The position numbers were made by a program, and so were the translations under genes. The notes below the pieces were generated by a model. The model saw nothing but the letters and a program-made list of their open reading frames with translations, made no database searches and was not told the origin of the DNA. Below are positions 1-8,993 of a DNA stretch of 64,000 nucleotides, one piece after another. Origin of the DNA: Entomobacter blattae. Lineage in GTDB: Bacteria > Pseudomonadota > Alphaproteobacteria > Acetobacterales > Acetobacteraceae. The DNA lies in contig NZ_CP060244.1 in NCBI RefSeq assembly GCF_014672835.1, positions 1,529,001-1,593,000 of the forward strand. Reading direction: 5' to 3'. Within the stretch, counting starts at the first letter, position 1; each line of letters begins with the position of its first letter.

Positions 1-116
1 TCACTCGCGGGTAGAGCTTATGTTCTTACTCTAATACGCGTAAGGCAAGGGATTTTTCTGTATCATCAGGCAACACTGGAACAGCAGTTTGGCCAAGGAT
101 AGGGCCATCATCCATT
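1..116 (-). pseudogene. Duplicated internal fragment of purN
   Basis: Bases 1-116 match bases 387-502, inside the intact purN gene, in the same orientation. I see only two differences (positions 28 and 89). The match ends sharply after base 116. The copied part corresponds to PurN residues of about 149-188, so it lacks the catalytic Asn and His. It may continue to the left of the window. Directly next to it, about 120-280 on the minus strand, is an open stretch of about 50 codons (it includes NERQNALEHGTGFDPGTGK) that I do not recognise and that is not PurN, so the patch looks chimeric. Confidence 0.9.
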
Positions 117-324
117 GAGATGCTGGAAGGTCGGGATTATCGTTAACCTTGGGGGTTATTCCATGGGGAGTGTTCGATTTGACCTTTCCTGTGCCAGGGT
201 CAAATCCTGTGCCATGCTCAAGGGCGTTTTGGCGCTCGTTGAGCTCCTTATTTTGCAGAATTGTCTCTCAATAAAAAGGAAAGGTGTGGGTGAGGTTGTT
301 TTTGGCGGATGCGGCATAACAGGG

Positions 325-948
325 TTACCCGTTCAGCAGAAACTCCCCTTTCGGGTGAGCGGAGGCACGCTCGATAAAATGCTTGATCACTCGCGGGTAG
401 AGCTTATGTTCTTGCTCTAATACGCGTAAGGCAAGGGATTTTTCTGTATCATCAGGCAACACTGGAACAGCAGCTTGGCCAAGGATAGGGCCATCATCCA
501 TTATTTCGGTCACAAGATGGACACTACACCCATGAATTTTTACCCCAGCCTCCAACGCTCTTTTATGGGTGTTCAACCCAGGAAAGGTCGGCAGAAGACT
601 GGGGTGGATATTCAGCATTTTGCCTTCCCATTGGGTAACCAAGTAATCACTCAGCATTCGCATATAACCCGCAAGACAGACAAGCTCGATATTGGCTTGC
701 TTTAACACGGCATGGATGGCTTCTTCATGGCTTTGGCGATTTTTCTTGTAAAGGGTGTGGTCTTCAACATGGGTGGGGATATGGTGGGCTTTGGCTATGG
801 CAAGGCCTTCGGCATGGGGGGTATTGCTGAGCACAAGGCCAATTTCTGCAGGGAAAAATGCCTGTTCGGCTGCCTGTATCAGGGCGAGCATGTTACTGCC
901 CCGTCCACTGATGAGAATAGCAATACGAGGTTTGGAAGATGGTGTCAT
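325..948 (-). CDS. purN: Phosphoribosylglycinamide formyltransferase (GART, PurN type)
   Basis: This enzyme transfers the formyl group of 10-formyltetrahydrofolate to GAR, the third step of de novo purine synthesis. The 207-residue length is normal for the family. The N-terminal ISGRGSNM loop is at residues 13-20, and the formyltransferase catalytic set is present as N113, H115 (in NIHPSLLP) and D151 (in MDDGP). The start at MTPSSKPRIAIL is natural because the first beta strand follows at once. It lies about 240 bases downstream of purM on the same strand, the usual purM-purN order. A partial copy of the gene lies at 1-116. Confidence 0.97.
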   Translation of the reverse strand: MTPSSKPRIAILISGRGSNMLALIQAAEQAFFPAEIGLVLSNTPHAEGLAIAKAHHIPTHVEDHTLYKKNRQSHEEAIHAVLKQANIELVCLAGYMRMLSDYLVTQWEGKMLNIHPSLLPTFPGLNTHKRALEAGVKIHGCSVHLVTEIMDDGPILGQAAVPVLPDDTEKSLALRVLEQEHKLYPRVIKHFIERASAHPKGEFLLNG

Positions 949-1188
949 GCAGGCAAACTCTTGGATAATTGCAAGAAAGTCTTGGGTAATTGTAAGAAAA
1001 GATAATTGTAAAAAAAGAAGATCATGGCAAGAAAAGAAGAAGGGAGAATAAGAAAAGAGGCGGCAAAAGGTGGCCGTTCCAGCTCTTATAGTTCTGTTAT
1101 AGGTCAGTTCTATTATAGGCGAGGAGTTCTATTGTAGGTGGGGTTTATACCTCTCTTCTGGAATGGCCTTTCGTTTGACCTCTGAGCA

Positions 1189-2259
1189 TTATGAAAAAGT
1201 GGGAAGGGGATTAAAGCGTACTGGAGTACTGGTGGAAGCTTCTACATGGCCGATAATAAAGGCTTGTTCCTCCCTACGGGCGAGGTCCTCAAGAACATGG
1301 TCTGGCTGCTCGGTGACAACAACCATACCAAGGCCACAGTTAAACACCTTTAGCATTTCTTCGGGTTCAACTTTACCGTTTTGGGCTAACCAGGGGAAAA
1401 CCTTGGGCATTGGCCAGGCTGAACCATCGATTATACAGCCTAACCCTTTGGGGAAAATACGGGGCAGGTTACCAGGCAGTCCCCCACCGGTAATATGGGC
1501 TGCAGCTTTAATAAGCCCTTGAGCATGAAGGGCAAGAATGGACGCAACATAGAGGCGTGTGGGCTCCATTAAGGCTTCGGCCAGTGTGCGCTCAGGTTGG
1601 AAAGGGGCCTTTTCCCCCAAAGAATGGTTGGCTTGTTTGAGAATATGGCGAACTAGCGAAAACCCATTGGAATGAAGCCCTGAGGATGGCAAACCAATAA
1701 GCGTATCGCCTGCCTTAATGGGCTTGGGCAAAAGGGCTGTACGTTCTGCAGCCCCCACAGCAAACCCAGCCAAATCGTAATGGCCAGGGCCGTACATACC
1801 GGGCATTTCTGCCGTTTCACCGCCCACCAGGGCACAGCCTGAAAGCCTACACCCTTCGGCAATCCCCAGAATAATGCGCTGGGCATCGGCGACGTTAAGC
1901 TGCCCGGTGGCAAAATAATCTAGAAAAAATAGTGGTTTAGCGCCTTGAACAATTAAGTCATTGACACACATAGCCACCAGATCTATCCCCACGGTTGTAT
2001 GGAGCCCGCTTTCTATGGCAAGCATCAACTTAGTACCCACCCCATCTGTGCAAGAGACAAGAACAGGGTCGGTAAACCCTGCGGCTTTAAGGTCAAACAA
2101 TGCCCCAAAGCCTCCTATCCCACCCATTGTACCTGGAACAGAGGTTTGCTGAACAGCAGGCTTAATCGCCTCGACCAGGGCATCGCCTGCCTCTATGTTA
2201 ACACCGGCTTTGTGATAAGTACTGGAAGAGGATGAGGGAGATTTTGCGTTAGGGCACAT
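1189..2259 (-). CDS. purM: Phosphoribosylformylglycinamidine cyclo-ligase (AIR synthetase)
   Basis: PurM closes the imidazole ring: FGAM plus ATP gives AIR, the fifth step of purine synthesis. The 356-residue length fits the family. Recognisable blocks are [14 protein letters not shown] (residues 43-56), DGVGTK (72-77), MCVNDL (97-102), FLDYFATG (112-119) and, in the C-terminal half, a glycine-rich [13 protein letters not shown] segment typical of the PurM/PurL ATP-binding superfamily. The N-terminal 15 residues are Ser-rich and variable, so the exact start could be slightly further in. It is the upstream partner of purN and divergent from hdaA. The spacer to hdaA is rich in degenerate CAGTC/CAGCC words, but I see no clear operator. 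Confidence 0.97.
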   Translation of the reverse strand: MCPNAKSPSSSSSTYHKAGVNIEAGDALVEAIKPAVQQTSVPGTMGGIGGFGALFDLKAAGFTDPVLVSCTDGVGTKLMLAIESGLHTTVGIDLVAMCVNDLIVQGAKPLFFLDYFATGQLNVADAQRIILGIAEGCRLSGCALVGGETAEMPGMYGPGHYDLAGFAVGAAERTALLPKPIKAGDTLIGLPSSGLHSNGFSLVRHILKQANHSLGEKAPFQPERTLAEALMEPTRLYVASILALHAQGLIKAAAHITGGGLPGNLPRIFPKGLGCIIDGSAWPMPKVFPWLAQNGKVEPEEMLKVFNCGLGMVVVTEQPDHVLEDLARREEQAFIIGHVEASTSTPVRFNPLPTFS

Positions 2260-2531
2260 CGTAAGAAGAAACCTTGGCTAAAAACAACTATTGAATTTAA
2301 CCAATAAAGTGCTTTACGCTGAAAGGCAACGTTCATAGACCGCCATTTTAGCCTGAAGGAAATAAATCGTTCCCCCCCAGTCAGTCCATTAGTCAGCCAT
2401 TAGGTAATCCATCCGTCAGTCCTCCAGCCTTCACCAGCCAACACCCCAGTCATCCCTTAGCCAGATTGTATTTCCCACCAGCCAGCCCCAAGAGGAGGAA
2501 TGCTCATGAGAAAACCTCCCCCACAGGAAGA

Positions 2532-3269
2532 ATGATAGACACAGCCTCCCCCCTTTATTCTGTACCTCGTCAGTTGGTATTGCCCCTTATTTCCAGTACC
2601 GACTCTTATAAGATGGAGTTTATCGCGGGGACATCGAATCTTCTGGCACGTCATTGGTTGCTTCGCGAAGGGATAAAGGAGGAATGGCCCGAGCGACGAT
2701 TGATCTTATGGGGGCATTCGGGGTGTGGAAAAAGCCATCTTCTCCATGTATGGGGCAGGGCTCACAATGCCCTTATCTTACCTGGCACGGCCTTAAGGGA
2801 AGGGATGCAGGAAGCCTTTCTCTCGTTGGTGAGTGCGCATGGCGGTGGGGCTATAGGCATTGATGATGCGGATTTGATAGAAAGTGAAGCCCTGTTATTG
2901 CATCTGATGAACTTTATTCAGGAACAAAAGGGGCATTTGGTATTGGTGGGGCGCTCCTCTCCCTGGGGATGGCGTTATCAGTTGGCTGATTTGCAAAGCC
3001 GTATAAGGGCATCGCTCTCCGTGCAAATGATGCCTCCCGATGATGATTTGTTGCGTATCTTAATGCTTAAACTGATGGCGTGCCATCAACTTGTGGTTTC
3101 AACGGCTGTGGTGGATTGGCTGTTGCAGCGCCTACCTCGAACGGCCCCAGCAGTTTATGAGGCGGTAGAGCGGATAGATCGTTTTTCTTTCCAGCATGGA
3201 TTAGCCTTAACCCGCGAGGTTGCAGGCCAGGTCCTTCAGCAAATGGGTTGCCTGAATATGGAAAAATAG
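2532..3269 (+). CDS. hdaA: HdaA, DnaA-related regulator of replication initiation
   Basis: HdaA is a DnaA-type AAA+ protein. With the sliding clamp it promotes ATP hydrolysis by DnaA and so limits re-initiation. I chose ATG 2532 because AGGAAG sits just before it and because it places the clamp-binding QLVLPL motif at residues 14-19, as expected. An upstream in-frame TTG at 2466 would add a 22-residue unlikely tail. Walker A GHSGCGKS is at 61-68, a Walker B-like IGIDDADL at 108-115, followed by the Arg-containing LQSRIRAS segment. The length (245 aa) matches Hda-type proteins, which lack the DnaA DNA-binding domain. It precedes ppk and ppx on the same strand, an arrangement common in alphaproteobacteria. 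Confidence 0.92.
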   Translation: MIDTASPLYSVPRQLVLPLISSTDSYKMEFIAGTSNLLARHWLLREGIKEEWPERRLILWGHSGCGKSHLLHVWGRAHNALILPGTALREGMQEAFLSLVSAHGGGAIGIDDADLIESEALLLHLMNFIQEQKGHLVLVGRSSPWGWRYQLADLQSRIRASLSVQMMPPDDDLLRILMLKLMACHQLVVSTAVVDWLLQRLPRTAPAVYEAVERIDRFSFQHGLALTREVAGQVLQQMGCLNMEK

Positions 3270-3740
3270 GTGCATCTATTGCAAAATTTGATTTTCAAAC
3301 GGGGTTTAATTTTTTTTCAGAGTTGAATTGTTACAGGATGTCATTTTCCAGAGTTGAATTTTTAAAGATTTAATTTTTAAAGTGAAATTTATGGCTCAGA
3401 GACTTCGTCTTCTCCCCGGCCTCTTTTTCTTTAAAGAGCCGGCAAACCCCTTAAAGAGATAGCAAAAGGGCATAAGGGCAGTTATGATAAAATGAACATT
3501 CTGTGAGGCATATATTTCTACCAACTGGTGTTATAAAGGAAGGGAAAGGGGTAACAAAATGGTAACTTGCAAAAAGGCGGCTAACACTTTTAAGTGAAAG
3601 TCCAAGAGAAGAGAAGAGCATTCTCCTCAGAGCCTTAGGCCCTTAAAGGCTGTGTTTTACTTTCGCTTGGAGGGGCATGCGGGTTTGAATGTAGAATGAT
3701 GAGCGAAACATGTTGAGAGAGTGGTTTATAAATACAGAAA
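3270..3740. other. Intergenic region hdaA-ppk, no gene seen
   Basis: The stretch is AT-rich. It contains a short direct repeat (CAGAGTTGAATT near 3319 and 3349). An imperfect hairpin at about 3416-3442 (CCGGC-CTCTTT paired with AAAGAGCCGG, one bulge) may help end hdaA transcription, but there is no T-run after it. The ppk promoter presumably lies in the last 150 bases. I could not identify a convincing Pho box. Confidence 0.5.
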
Positions 3741-5978
3741 ATGTCCCCAACAGATATGTCATCCCATCCCATAACTTCCTCTGAGCCATTACAGGATAGC
3801 GAAAAGCCGTCCACCCTTGCTGCCCATAAGGGAGAGGATCATATGATGGCCTGCCAGCCTGAACGTTTTATTAACCGTGAGCTCTCCTGGTTGGATTTTA
3901 ATCATCGCGTGGTTGAAGAGGCCGATAATACCCGCAACCCTCTCTTAGAACGGTTACGTTTTCTCTCTATCAGTGCCAGTAATCTCGATGAGTTTTTTTC
4001 TGTACGTTTTGCAGGTCTGGTAGGCCAGGTCAGGGAAGGATTGATCAAACCCTCTTCAGATGGGTTAACACCTGCCCAGCAGCTTACTGCAGTCAGGGAG
4101 AGAACGCGCCAGTTAATGAATGAACAGCAGCGCATATGGTTTAAATTGTGCCAAGAGCTAAAAAATAAGGGTGTAGAGGTCTGTGATACCACCGCCCTTT
4201 CCGAGCAGGATAAAAACTGGCTGCGTGATATTTTTATGAACAGGCTTTTTCCTGTCTTAACCCCTTTGGCCATGGATACTGCCCACCCCTTACCCTTTAT
4301 TCCCAATATGGGTTTGGCCATGGTCATGCAGCTTAAGGGGGAGGCTGAGCGAATAGGGCGAGGGGTATTGATTGTTCTGCCTGGCCAGATAGAACGCTTT
4401 ATCCGCCTGCCATTTCAGCCAGAATCGCCTTCTGTTCAGCGGTTTGTTGTTCTGGAAGAAATGATTGCCTTGTTTATGGATATTCTGTTTCCAGGGATGA
4501 AACTGGCCGAATGGGGGGTACTGCGCGTTATTCGTGATACGGATGTTGAGTTTGAAGATGAGGCCGAAGACCTTGTTCGCTCCTATGAAACCGCCCTTAA
4601 GCTTCGCCGGCGCGGAACTGTGATTCATCTGGATATCGACTCGCGTATGCCGCTGGCTTTGGCCCATGATATTGCCGACAGTATAGGAATAGCCGGTGAT
4701 GAAGTGGTTATTCATAAGGGGTTATTAGGGTTAACCGATCTTCGCCATTTAATTACCGATTCTCGTCCCGATTTGCTCTTTCCTACCTATACCCCACAGT
4801 TTCCTGAGCGAATAAAGGAATTTGGGGGGGATTGTTTTGCAGCGATCCGTGCGGGCGATCTCTTGGTGCATCACCCTTTTGAGAGTTTTGACGTGGTTGT
4901 CCAGTTCCTTCGTCAAGCAGCTACTGATGAGGCGGTCATTGCGATTAAGCAAACCCTGTACAGAACCTCTCATAACAGCCCGATTGTTAAGGCCTTGATT
5001 GAAGCGGCTGAAAATGGCAAATCGGTTACAGCCATGGTAGAGCTGCGCGCCCGCTTTGATGAAGAAGCCAATATCCGCCTGGCCCGCGCCTTGGAAGCAG
5101 CTGGTGTGCAAGTGGTTTTTGGCTTTGCTGATTTTAAAACCCACGCCAAGCTTAGCCTTGTTGTGCGCAAGGAAGGGGGCCGGGTGCGTTCTTATACCCA
5201 TTTTGGGACGGGAAATTACCATCCCATTACTGCCCGTATCTATACAGACCTTTCCTTTTTTACCTGTAATGAGGCCCTGGTGCGGGATGCCGCGCGCCTT
5301 TTTAATTACATGACAGGTTATGCACGGCCCGAAAAAATGGAGGCTATTGCCTATTCCCCTGTTACGATTCGCCCTAGCCTAATGGCCTTGATTGACGAGG
5401 AAATTGCTTTTGCCAAGGCTGGGCGGTTTGGCACGATATGGTTAAAAATGAACTCTCTTGTTGATTCTGCCTTGATTGACAAGCTTTATGAGGCTTCAGA
5501 AGCGGGGGTAAAAATTAGCGGTATTGTTCGGGGGATGTGCTGTTTACGCCCCGGTGTGCCGGGACTTTCAGAAAATATCCGGATTAAATCAGTGGTCGGG
5601 CGTTTTTTGGAGCATGCGCGGGTTTTTGTATTTGGCAATGGCCGTAGGCTTCCTTCACGTCAGGCCAAGGTTTATATCTCTTCAGCAGACTGGATGGAAC
5701 GGAATATGGATTGGCGGGTAGAAAGCATGGTCCCTATTTATGATACGGCCATTCATGCCAAAATCCTTAACCAGATTATGGTTGCCAACCTTAAGGATAC
5801 CCTCCAATCTTGGATGTTGCGCGCAGATGGCCATTGGGAACATGTGAGGATTGGCCAGCATCCCTTTTCGGCCCATAATTATTTCATGGCTAACCCCTCG
5901 CTTGAGAAAGACTATCACCGTAGGGAAAAACAACGCATGCTTCCCGCTACACCGCTTTCTGGTACAAAAATCACGTAA
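3741..5978 (+). CDS. ppk1: Polyphosphate kinase 1
   Basis: PPK1 reversibly polymerises the gamma phosphate of ATP into polyphosphate. The 745-residue protein has the four PPK1 domains. The N-terminal domain starts at RFINRELSWLDFN, followed by the head domain and the two PLD-like C-terminal domains. The autophosphorylated His is H468 in KTHAK and the second conserved His is H625 in EHARV, followed by VYISSADWM. The first 35 residues are Ser/Thr-rich and precede the conserved start, so an internal Met (for example MMACQPERF) is an alternative start. It is followed by ppx about 140 bases later on the same strand, so polyphosphate synthesis and degradation are encoded side by side. Confidence 0.97.
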   Translation: MSPTDMSSHPITSSEPLQDSEKPSTLAAHKGEDHMMACQPERFINRELSWLDFNHRVVEEADNTRNPLLERLRFLSISASNLDEFFSVRFAGLVGQVREGLIKPSSDGLTPAQQLTAVRERTRQLMNEQQRIWFKLCQELKNKGVEVCDTTALSEQDKNWLRDIFMNRLFPVLTPLAMDTAHPLPFIPNMGLAMVMQLKGEAERIGRGVLIVLPGQIERFIRLPFQPESPSVQRFVVLEEMIALFMDILFPGMKLAEWGVLRVIRDTDVEFEDEAEDLVRSYETALKLRRRGTVIHLDIDSRMPLALAHDIADSIGIAGDEVVIHKGLLGLTDLRHLITDSRPDLLFPTYTPQFPERIKEFGGDCFAAIRAGDLLVHHPFESFDVVVQFLRQAATDEAVIAIKQTLYRTSHNSPIVKALIEAAENGKSVTAMVELRARFDEEANIRLARALEAAGVQVVFGFADFKTHAKLSLVVRKEGGRVRSYTHFGTGNYHPITARIYTDLSFFTCNEALVRDAARLFNYMTGYARPEKMEAIAYSPVTIRPSLMALIDEEIAFAKAGRFGTIWLKMNSLVDSALIDKLYEASEAGVKISGIVRGMCCLRPGVPGLSENIRIKSVVGRFLEHARVFVFGNGRRLPSRQAKVYISSADWMERNMDWRVESMVPIYDTAIHAKILNQIMVANLKDTLQSWMLRADGHWEHVRIGQHPFSAHNYFMANPSLEKDYHRREKQRMLPATPLSGTKIT

Positions 5979-6117
5979 GGGCTGGAATGTTATATTGCAT
6001 AAAAAGGGCTATTCGGTTACCCGTAAACAGCAAACCCCATCATTCGGGGGCCATGTCTAGACGGCTCCCTTATGGGGGCTTGGGTGTTATCAGTTAAAAC
6101 AGGAGAGTGTATTTTAC

Positions 6118-7641
6118 ATGTCCCCTTACGAGCCAGAAATAACAGAAACGAGCCTTTTACCACGGTCTGCCCTGATTGATTTGGGTTCTAACTCTACCCG
6201 TATGGTTATTTTTGAAGGAGTTTCGCGTAATCCTCTGACAATTTTCAATGAAAAAGCAGTTTTAAAGCTTGGCAAAGGCCTCACCCAAACTGGCAAGCTC
6301 AATGCCCAGGGCATGAAACTGGCCTTAGATGTGGTAAGGCGTTTTAATACCATAGCCCGTGCCATGGGGGCTACTCCTTACGAGGTTATGGCAACGGCTG
6401 CTGTGAGGGATGCCACCAATGGAGCGGACTTTATTGCTGGGTTACAAAACCATTTGCCTGGTGTGCCGATCCGGATTATTTCGGGAGAGGAAGAGGCAGA
6501 ATATTCGGCAACGGGGGTTTTATGTAGTATTCCCGATGCGTTTGGAACCGTAGCCGATATTGGGGGCGGTTCCTTGGAATTGATTAGGGTTAAAGAGGGG
6601 AAGGTGGAAGGAGCTAAAACCCTGAAGCTCGGTGTGATACGCCTTTCCGATCGTGCAGAGGGGAATTTGGTCAAGGCCCGTAAAATTGTTGAAGATGATT
6701 TAAAAACAGTGTCCTGGCTTTCAGTGGGTAAGGGAAAGGCGCTTTACCTGGTGGGGGGGGCGTTTCGTGCGCTAGCGCAGCTTTATATGCACCATACCAA
6801 ATATCCGCTCAACATTATTCATTATTATACTTTATCTCCCGCTAAAGCCCAGGAAATGGTGACGTGGTTTTTATCAGGCCCTACCAAGGAGATTCAGAAC
6901 TATTCGGCCGATCTGTTAAAACGGTTGGAAGACATTCCCTACGCTGCCATTGTTTTAAAGCGCTTGATGCAGGAGGTTCAACCTTCTGAAATCATTTTTA
7001 GTACAGAAGGCTTGCGAGAGGGATGGTATATGCAAAAAGTGGCTTTTTCTGTAGCAGCAGAAGAGCCAAGGCAGCAAATGGCCTATGAAATGTGTAAAAA
7101 ATTTGGTCGTAGCATGCAATTGCCACGTATCCTCGCCAAATGGACAGATTTTTTACGCCCGTATGAAAAACCCTCTCAAACGGCCTTGCGGGAGCTGGCC
7201 TGCTGGTTTTCTGATATTGGTGCCCTTGACCATCCTGCCTATCGGGCGGAAGAAGGCTATAGGCGGTTGCTGCTTTTGCCTTCAATGAGTTTTAATCATT
7301 ATGAACGGGTCTATCTTGCCATGGTTGTGGCCATGCGGTATGGGGCTGATCTTAATGCCCCCTTTATGCAGCCTACGCGCAAGCTTTTAGGTGAGGAAGA
7401 TATTATGCGGGCCCAAGCGCTAGGGTTAAGCCTGCGTTTGGCCTATACCATTTGTGGTGGTACTCCTGATCTGTTGGAAGGTACAGGAATTGCCATTGAA
7501 GGGAAAAAACTGACCCTTCAACATCTTCCATCCCGGGTAGCTGTCATGGGGGAAAGTGTAAAACGTCGTATGAGCCGCTTGGCACAGGCCTTGAACCTGA
7601 AGGTAAAAATTGCAGAAACGGGAGAAGAGTGTGGGGGGTAA
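6118..7641 (+). CDS. ppx: Exopolyphosphatase (Ppx/GppA family)
   Basis: Ppx/GppA proteins release terminal phosphate from polyphosphate or hydrolyse pppGpp. The actin-like ATPase fold is evident from IDLGSNSTRMVIF near the N-terminus, AVRDATNGADF, the SGEEEAEYS segment and DIGGGSLELI. The C-terminal 200 residues form the HD-like helical domain usual in longer members. Total length is 507 residues. An SD-like AGGAGAG lies upstream of ATG 6118. It is coupled in order with ppk1. A partly degraded inverted copy of its 3' end (codons for residues of about 417-490) lies at 8453-8965, interrupted by a trpB fragment. Polyphosphatase versus pppGpp phosphatase activity cannot be decided from sequence. 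Confidence 0.95.
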   Translation: MSPYEPEITETSLLPRSALIDLGSNSTRMVIFEGVSRNPLTIFNEKAVLKLGKGLTQTGKLNAQGMKLALDVVRRFNTIARAMGATPYEVMATAAVRDATNGADFIAGLQNHLPGVPIRIISGEEEAEYSATGVLCSIPDAFGTVADIGGGSLELIRVKEGKVEGAKTLKLGVIRLSDRAEGNLVKARKIVEDDLKTVSWLSVGKGKALYLVGGAFRALAQLYMHHTKYPLNIIHYYTLSPAKAQEMVTWFLSGPTKEIQNYSADLLKRLEDIPYAAIVLKRLMQEVQPSEIIFSTEGLREGWYMQKVAFSVAAEEPRQQMAYEMCKKFGRSMQLPRILAKWTDFLRPYEKPSQTALRELACWFSDIGALDHPAYRAEEGYRRLLLLPSMSFNHYERVYLAMVVAMRYGADLNAPFMQPTRKLLGEEDIMRAQALGLSLRLAYTICGGTPDLLEGTGIAIEGKKLTLQHLPSRVAVMGESVKRRMSRLAQALNLKVKIAETGEECGG

Positions 7642-8107
7642 GTTTGTATGATCCCTTATCCTTCATGCAGTGCTTATTTTTAGGTACAAAGATGTTTGGT
7701 TCTTCGCTTAGGTGGACAAACCATTTCTGCAAGATTATGAACCTTCTTCTCTCAGGTTAACCAGAACCAGTCTGATAAAGCTGCGCTAACGTACGAAACG
7801 CCCCCCCCCATCAGGTAAAGCACCTTTCCCTTACCAGTTGAAAGCCAGGATGTTTTTAAATTATCTTCTGGCATTGCTCTGGTGGTATTGGTCTTTTGCG
7901 GTATTGCTCTGGCGATATTAGTCCAGGTGGTATGAGTTTGGTGGTATTTTAATGGGGAGATGATCTGGGATTAGGGGAATAGGAAACTTTCATTTCTGCC
8001 CTTTACTCAGCTTTTACCCCTTATGGGTTTTTTTCCTTTACGGGGTTTTAATACTGGCTTTAAGGGCGTTTTTATGATCCCTTGGCGGGGAGATGAGGTA
8101 TGTTTTC
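7642..8107. other. Intergenic region after ppx, no gene seen
   Basis: I recognise no coding signal on either strand. At about 7865-7915 there is a degenerate two-copy repeat built on a GTATTGCTCTGG word. A run of nine C residues occurs at about 7801. No clear ppx terminator was found. Confidence 0.4.
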
Positions 8108-8401
8108 TTACTTTACCTGAGTAGACTCTTTTCCGGAGACCTGAACAAGGAGTACCCCTTTTTCTGCACCAATCCACCCATCCCCTTCAAAACCCGTAAT
8201 CTGCACATTGGGGTTATGTTTTAAAAAGGGAGGAAGAGAAATACGAATACCAGGAAAACCATGATCATCAGCGGGTTTCTGGTTCTTGGTATGAAAAATA
8301 CAATACAGACCAGGATCCAGTGTCATCAGATGGCCTGTTACTTTCAGGTCATAAATTCTCTTTTGTATCGAAGCCTGATCAGGGGTATTGGGCGTACTCA
8401 T
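8108..8401 (-). CDS. Hypothetical protein, possibly truncated
   Basis: This is a 97-residue open frame beginning MSTPNTPDQASIQKR. The middle part, with repeated hydrophobic and Gly/Asp alternation (GLYCIFHTKNQKP, FPGIRISLPPF, GFEGDGWIGAEKGVLLVQV), reads like a real beta-rich domain rather than random sequence. I do not recognise the family. It ends soon after a beta strand (LLVQVSGKESTQVK) and lies inside a rearranged patch, so it may be the N-terminal part of a longer protein. No signal peptide or membrane segment is seen. Confidence 0.5.
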   Translation of the reverse strand: MSTPNTPDQASIQKRIYDLKVTGHLMTLDPGLYCIFHTKNQKPADDHGFPGIRISLPPFLKHNPNVQITGFEGDGWIGAEKGVLLVQVSGKESTQVK

Positions 8402-8452
8402 CGGTCAGGTTCTAAAGCTTGATTAGCTCTTTTGCACCTATTGGTTTTATCG

Positions 8453-8615
8453 GTTTCAAGGCCTGTACCAGTTTAAGGCCTGTACCAGGCGGCTCATACG
8501 GCGTTTTACACTTTCCCCTATGATGGCTATCCGGGATGGAAGATGCTGAAGGGTTAGTTTTTTCCCTTCAATGGCAATTCCTGTGCCTTCCAACAGATCA
8601 GGAGTACCACCACAA
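8453..8615 (-). pseudogene. Inverted partial copy of ppx, downstream part
   Basis: Read on the minus strand, this stretch encodes [20 protein letters not shown] and the following residues up to VQALN, closely matching the C-terminal part of the intact Ppx at about 7452-7600. Scattered substitutions are present (for example AVMGES becomes AIIGES). At its outer end the segment AAGGCCTGTACCAG is duplicated locally. It ends exactly where the trpB fragment begins. Confidence 0.93.
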
Positions 8616-8881
8616 CTTGAAAAAAGCCTATGAGGCGGCAAAAGCTGATCCGGCATTTCATAGTGAGCTTGCCTATTATCTGAAACATTATGTCGGCCGT
8701 CCAAGCCCACTATGGTATGCCCAGCATTTAAGCGAACAGCTTAAAGATGCAAAAATCTATTTCAAATGTGAAGAGCTTAACCACACTGGTTCCCACAAAC
8801 TTAACAATGTTATGGGACAAATCTTGCTCGCCCGCCGCATGGGGCGCAAACGCATTATTGCTGAAACTGAAGCGGGCCAGC
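8616..8881 (+). pseudogene. trpB fragment inserted in the ppx copy
   Basis: The plus-strand translation from 8616 reads [20 protein letters not shown], then [34 protein letters not shown] and [22 protein letters not shown]. This is the N-terminal third of tryptophan synthase beta, including the NHTGSHK block with the PLP lysine. Both ends are abrupt and there is no start codon or remaining two thirds, so it cannot be functional TrpB. It splits the inverted ppx copy at a point corresponding to 7451/7452 of the parent, with no ppx base lost. Confidence 0.92.
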
Positions 8882-8965
8882 ATGGTATAGGCCAAACGCA
8901 GGCTTAACCCTAGCGCTTGGGCCCGCATAATATCTTCCTCACCTAAAAGCTTGCGCGTAGGCTGC
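8882..8965 (-). pseudogene. Inverted partial copy of ppx, upstream part
   Basis: Minus-strand translation gives [20 protein letters not shown] and LAYT, the Ppx segment immediately preceding the one at 8453-8615. DNA identity to about 7367-7451 is very high. The match stops after GCTGC at 8965, just before the end of the neighbouring TIGR02302 gene. Confidence 0.93.
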
Positions 8966-8993
8966 CTGACTAACTAGCGTATGGATTGTCTAG

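Noticed and set aside
2466-2531. Longer HdaA starting at TTG 2466
   Set aside because: It would put 22 unrelated residues before the clamp-binding motif; ATG 2532 has its own ribosome site.
3270-3740. Pho box upstream of ppk
   Set aside because: No pair of CTGTCAT-like half-sites with the right spacing could be found.
8536-8907. 123-residue TrpB-like protein as a functional small gene
   Set aside because: Only the middle is TrpB; its first part is antisense of the ppx copy, and there is no proper start.
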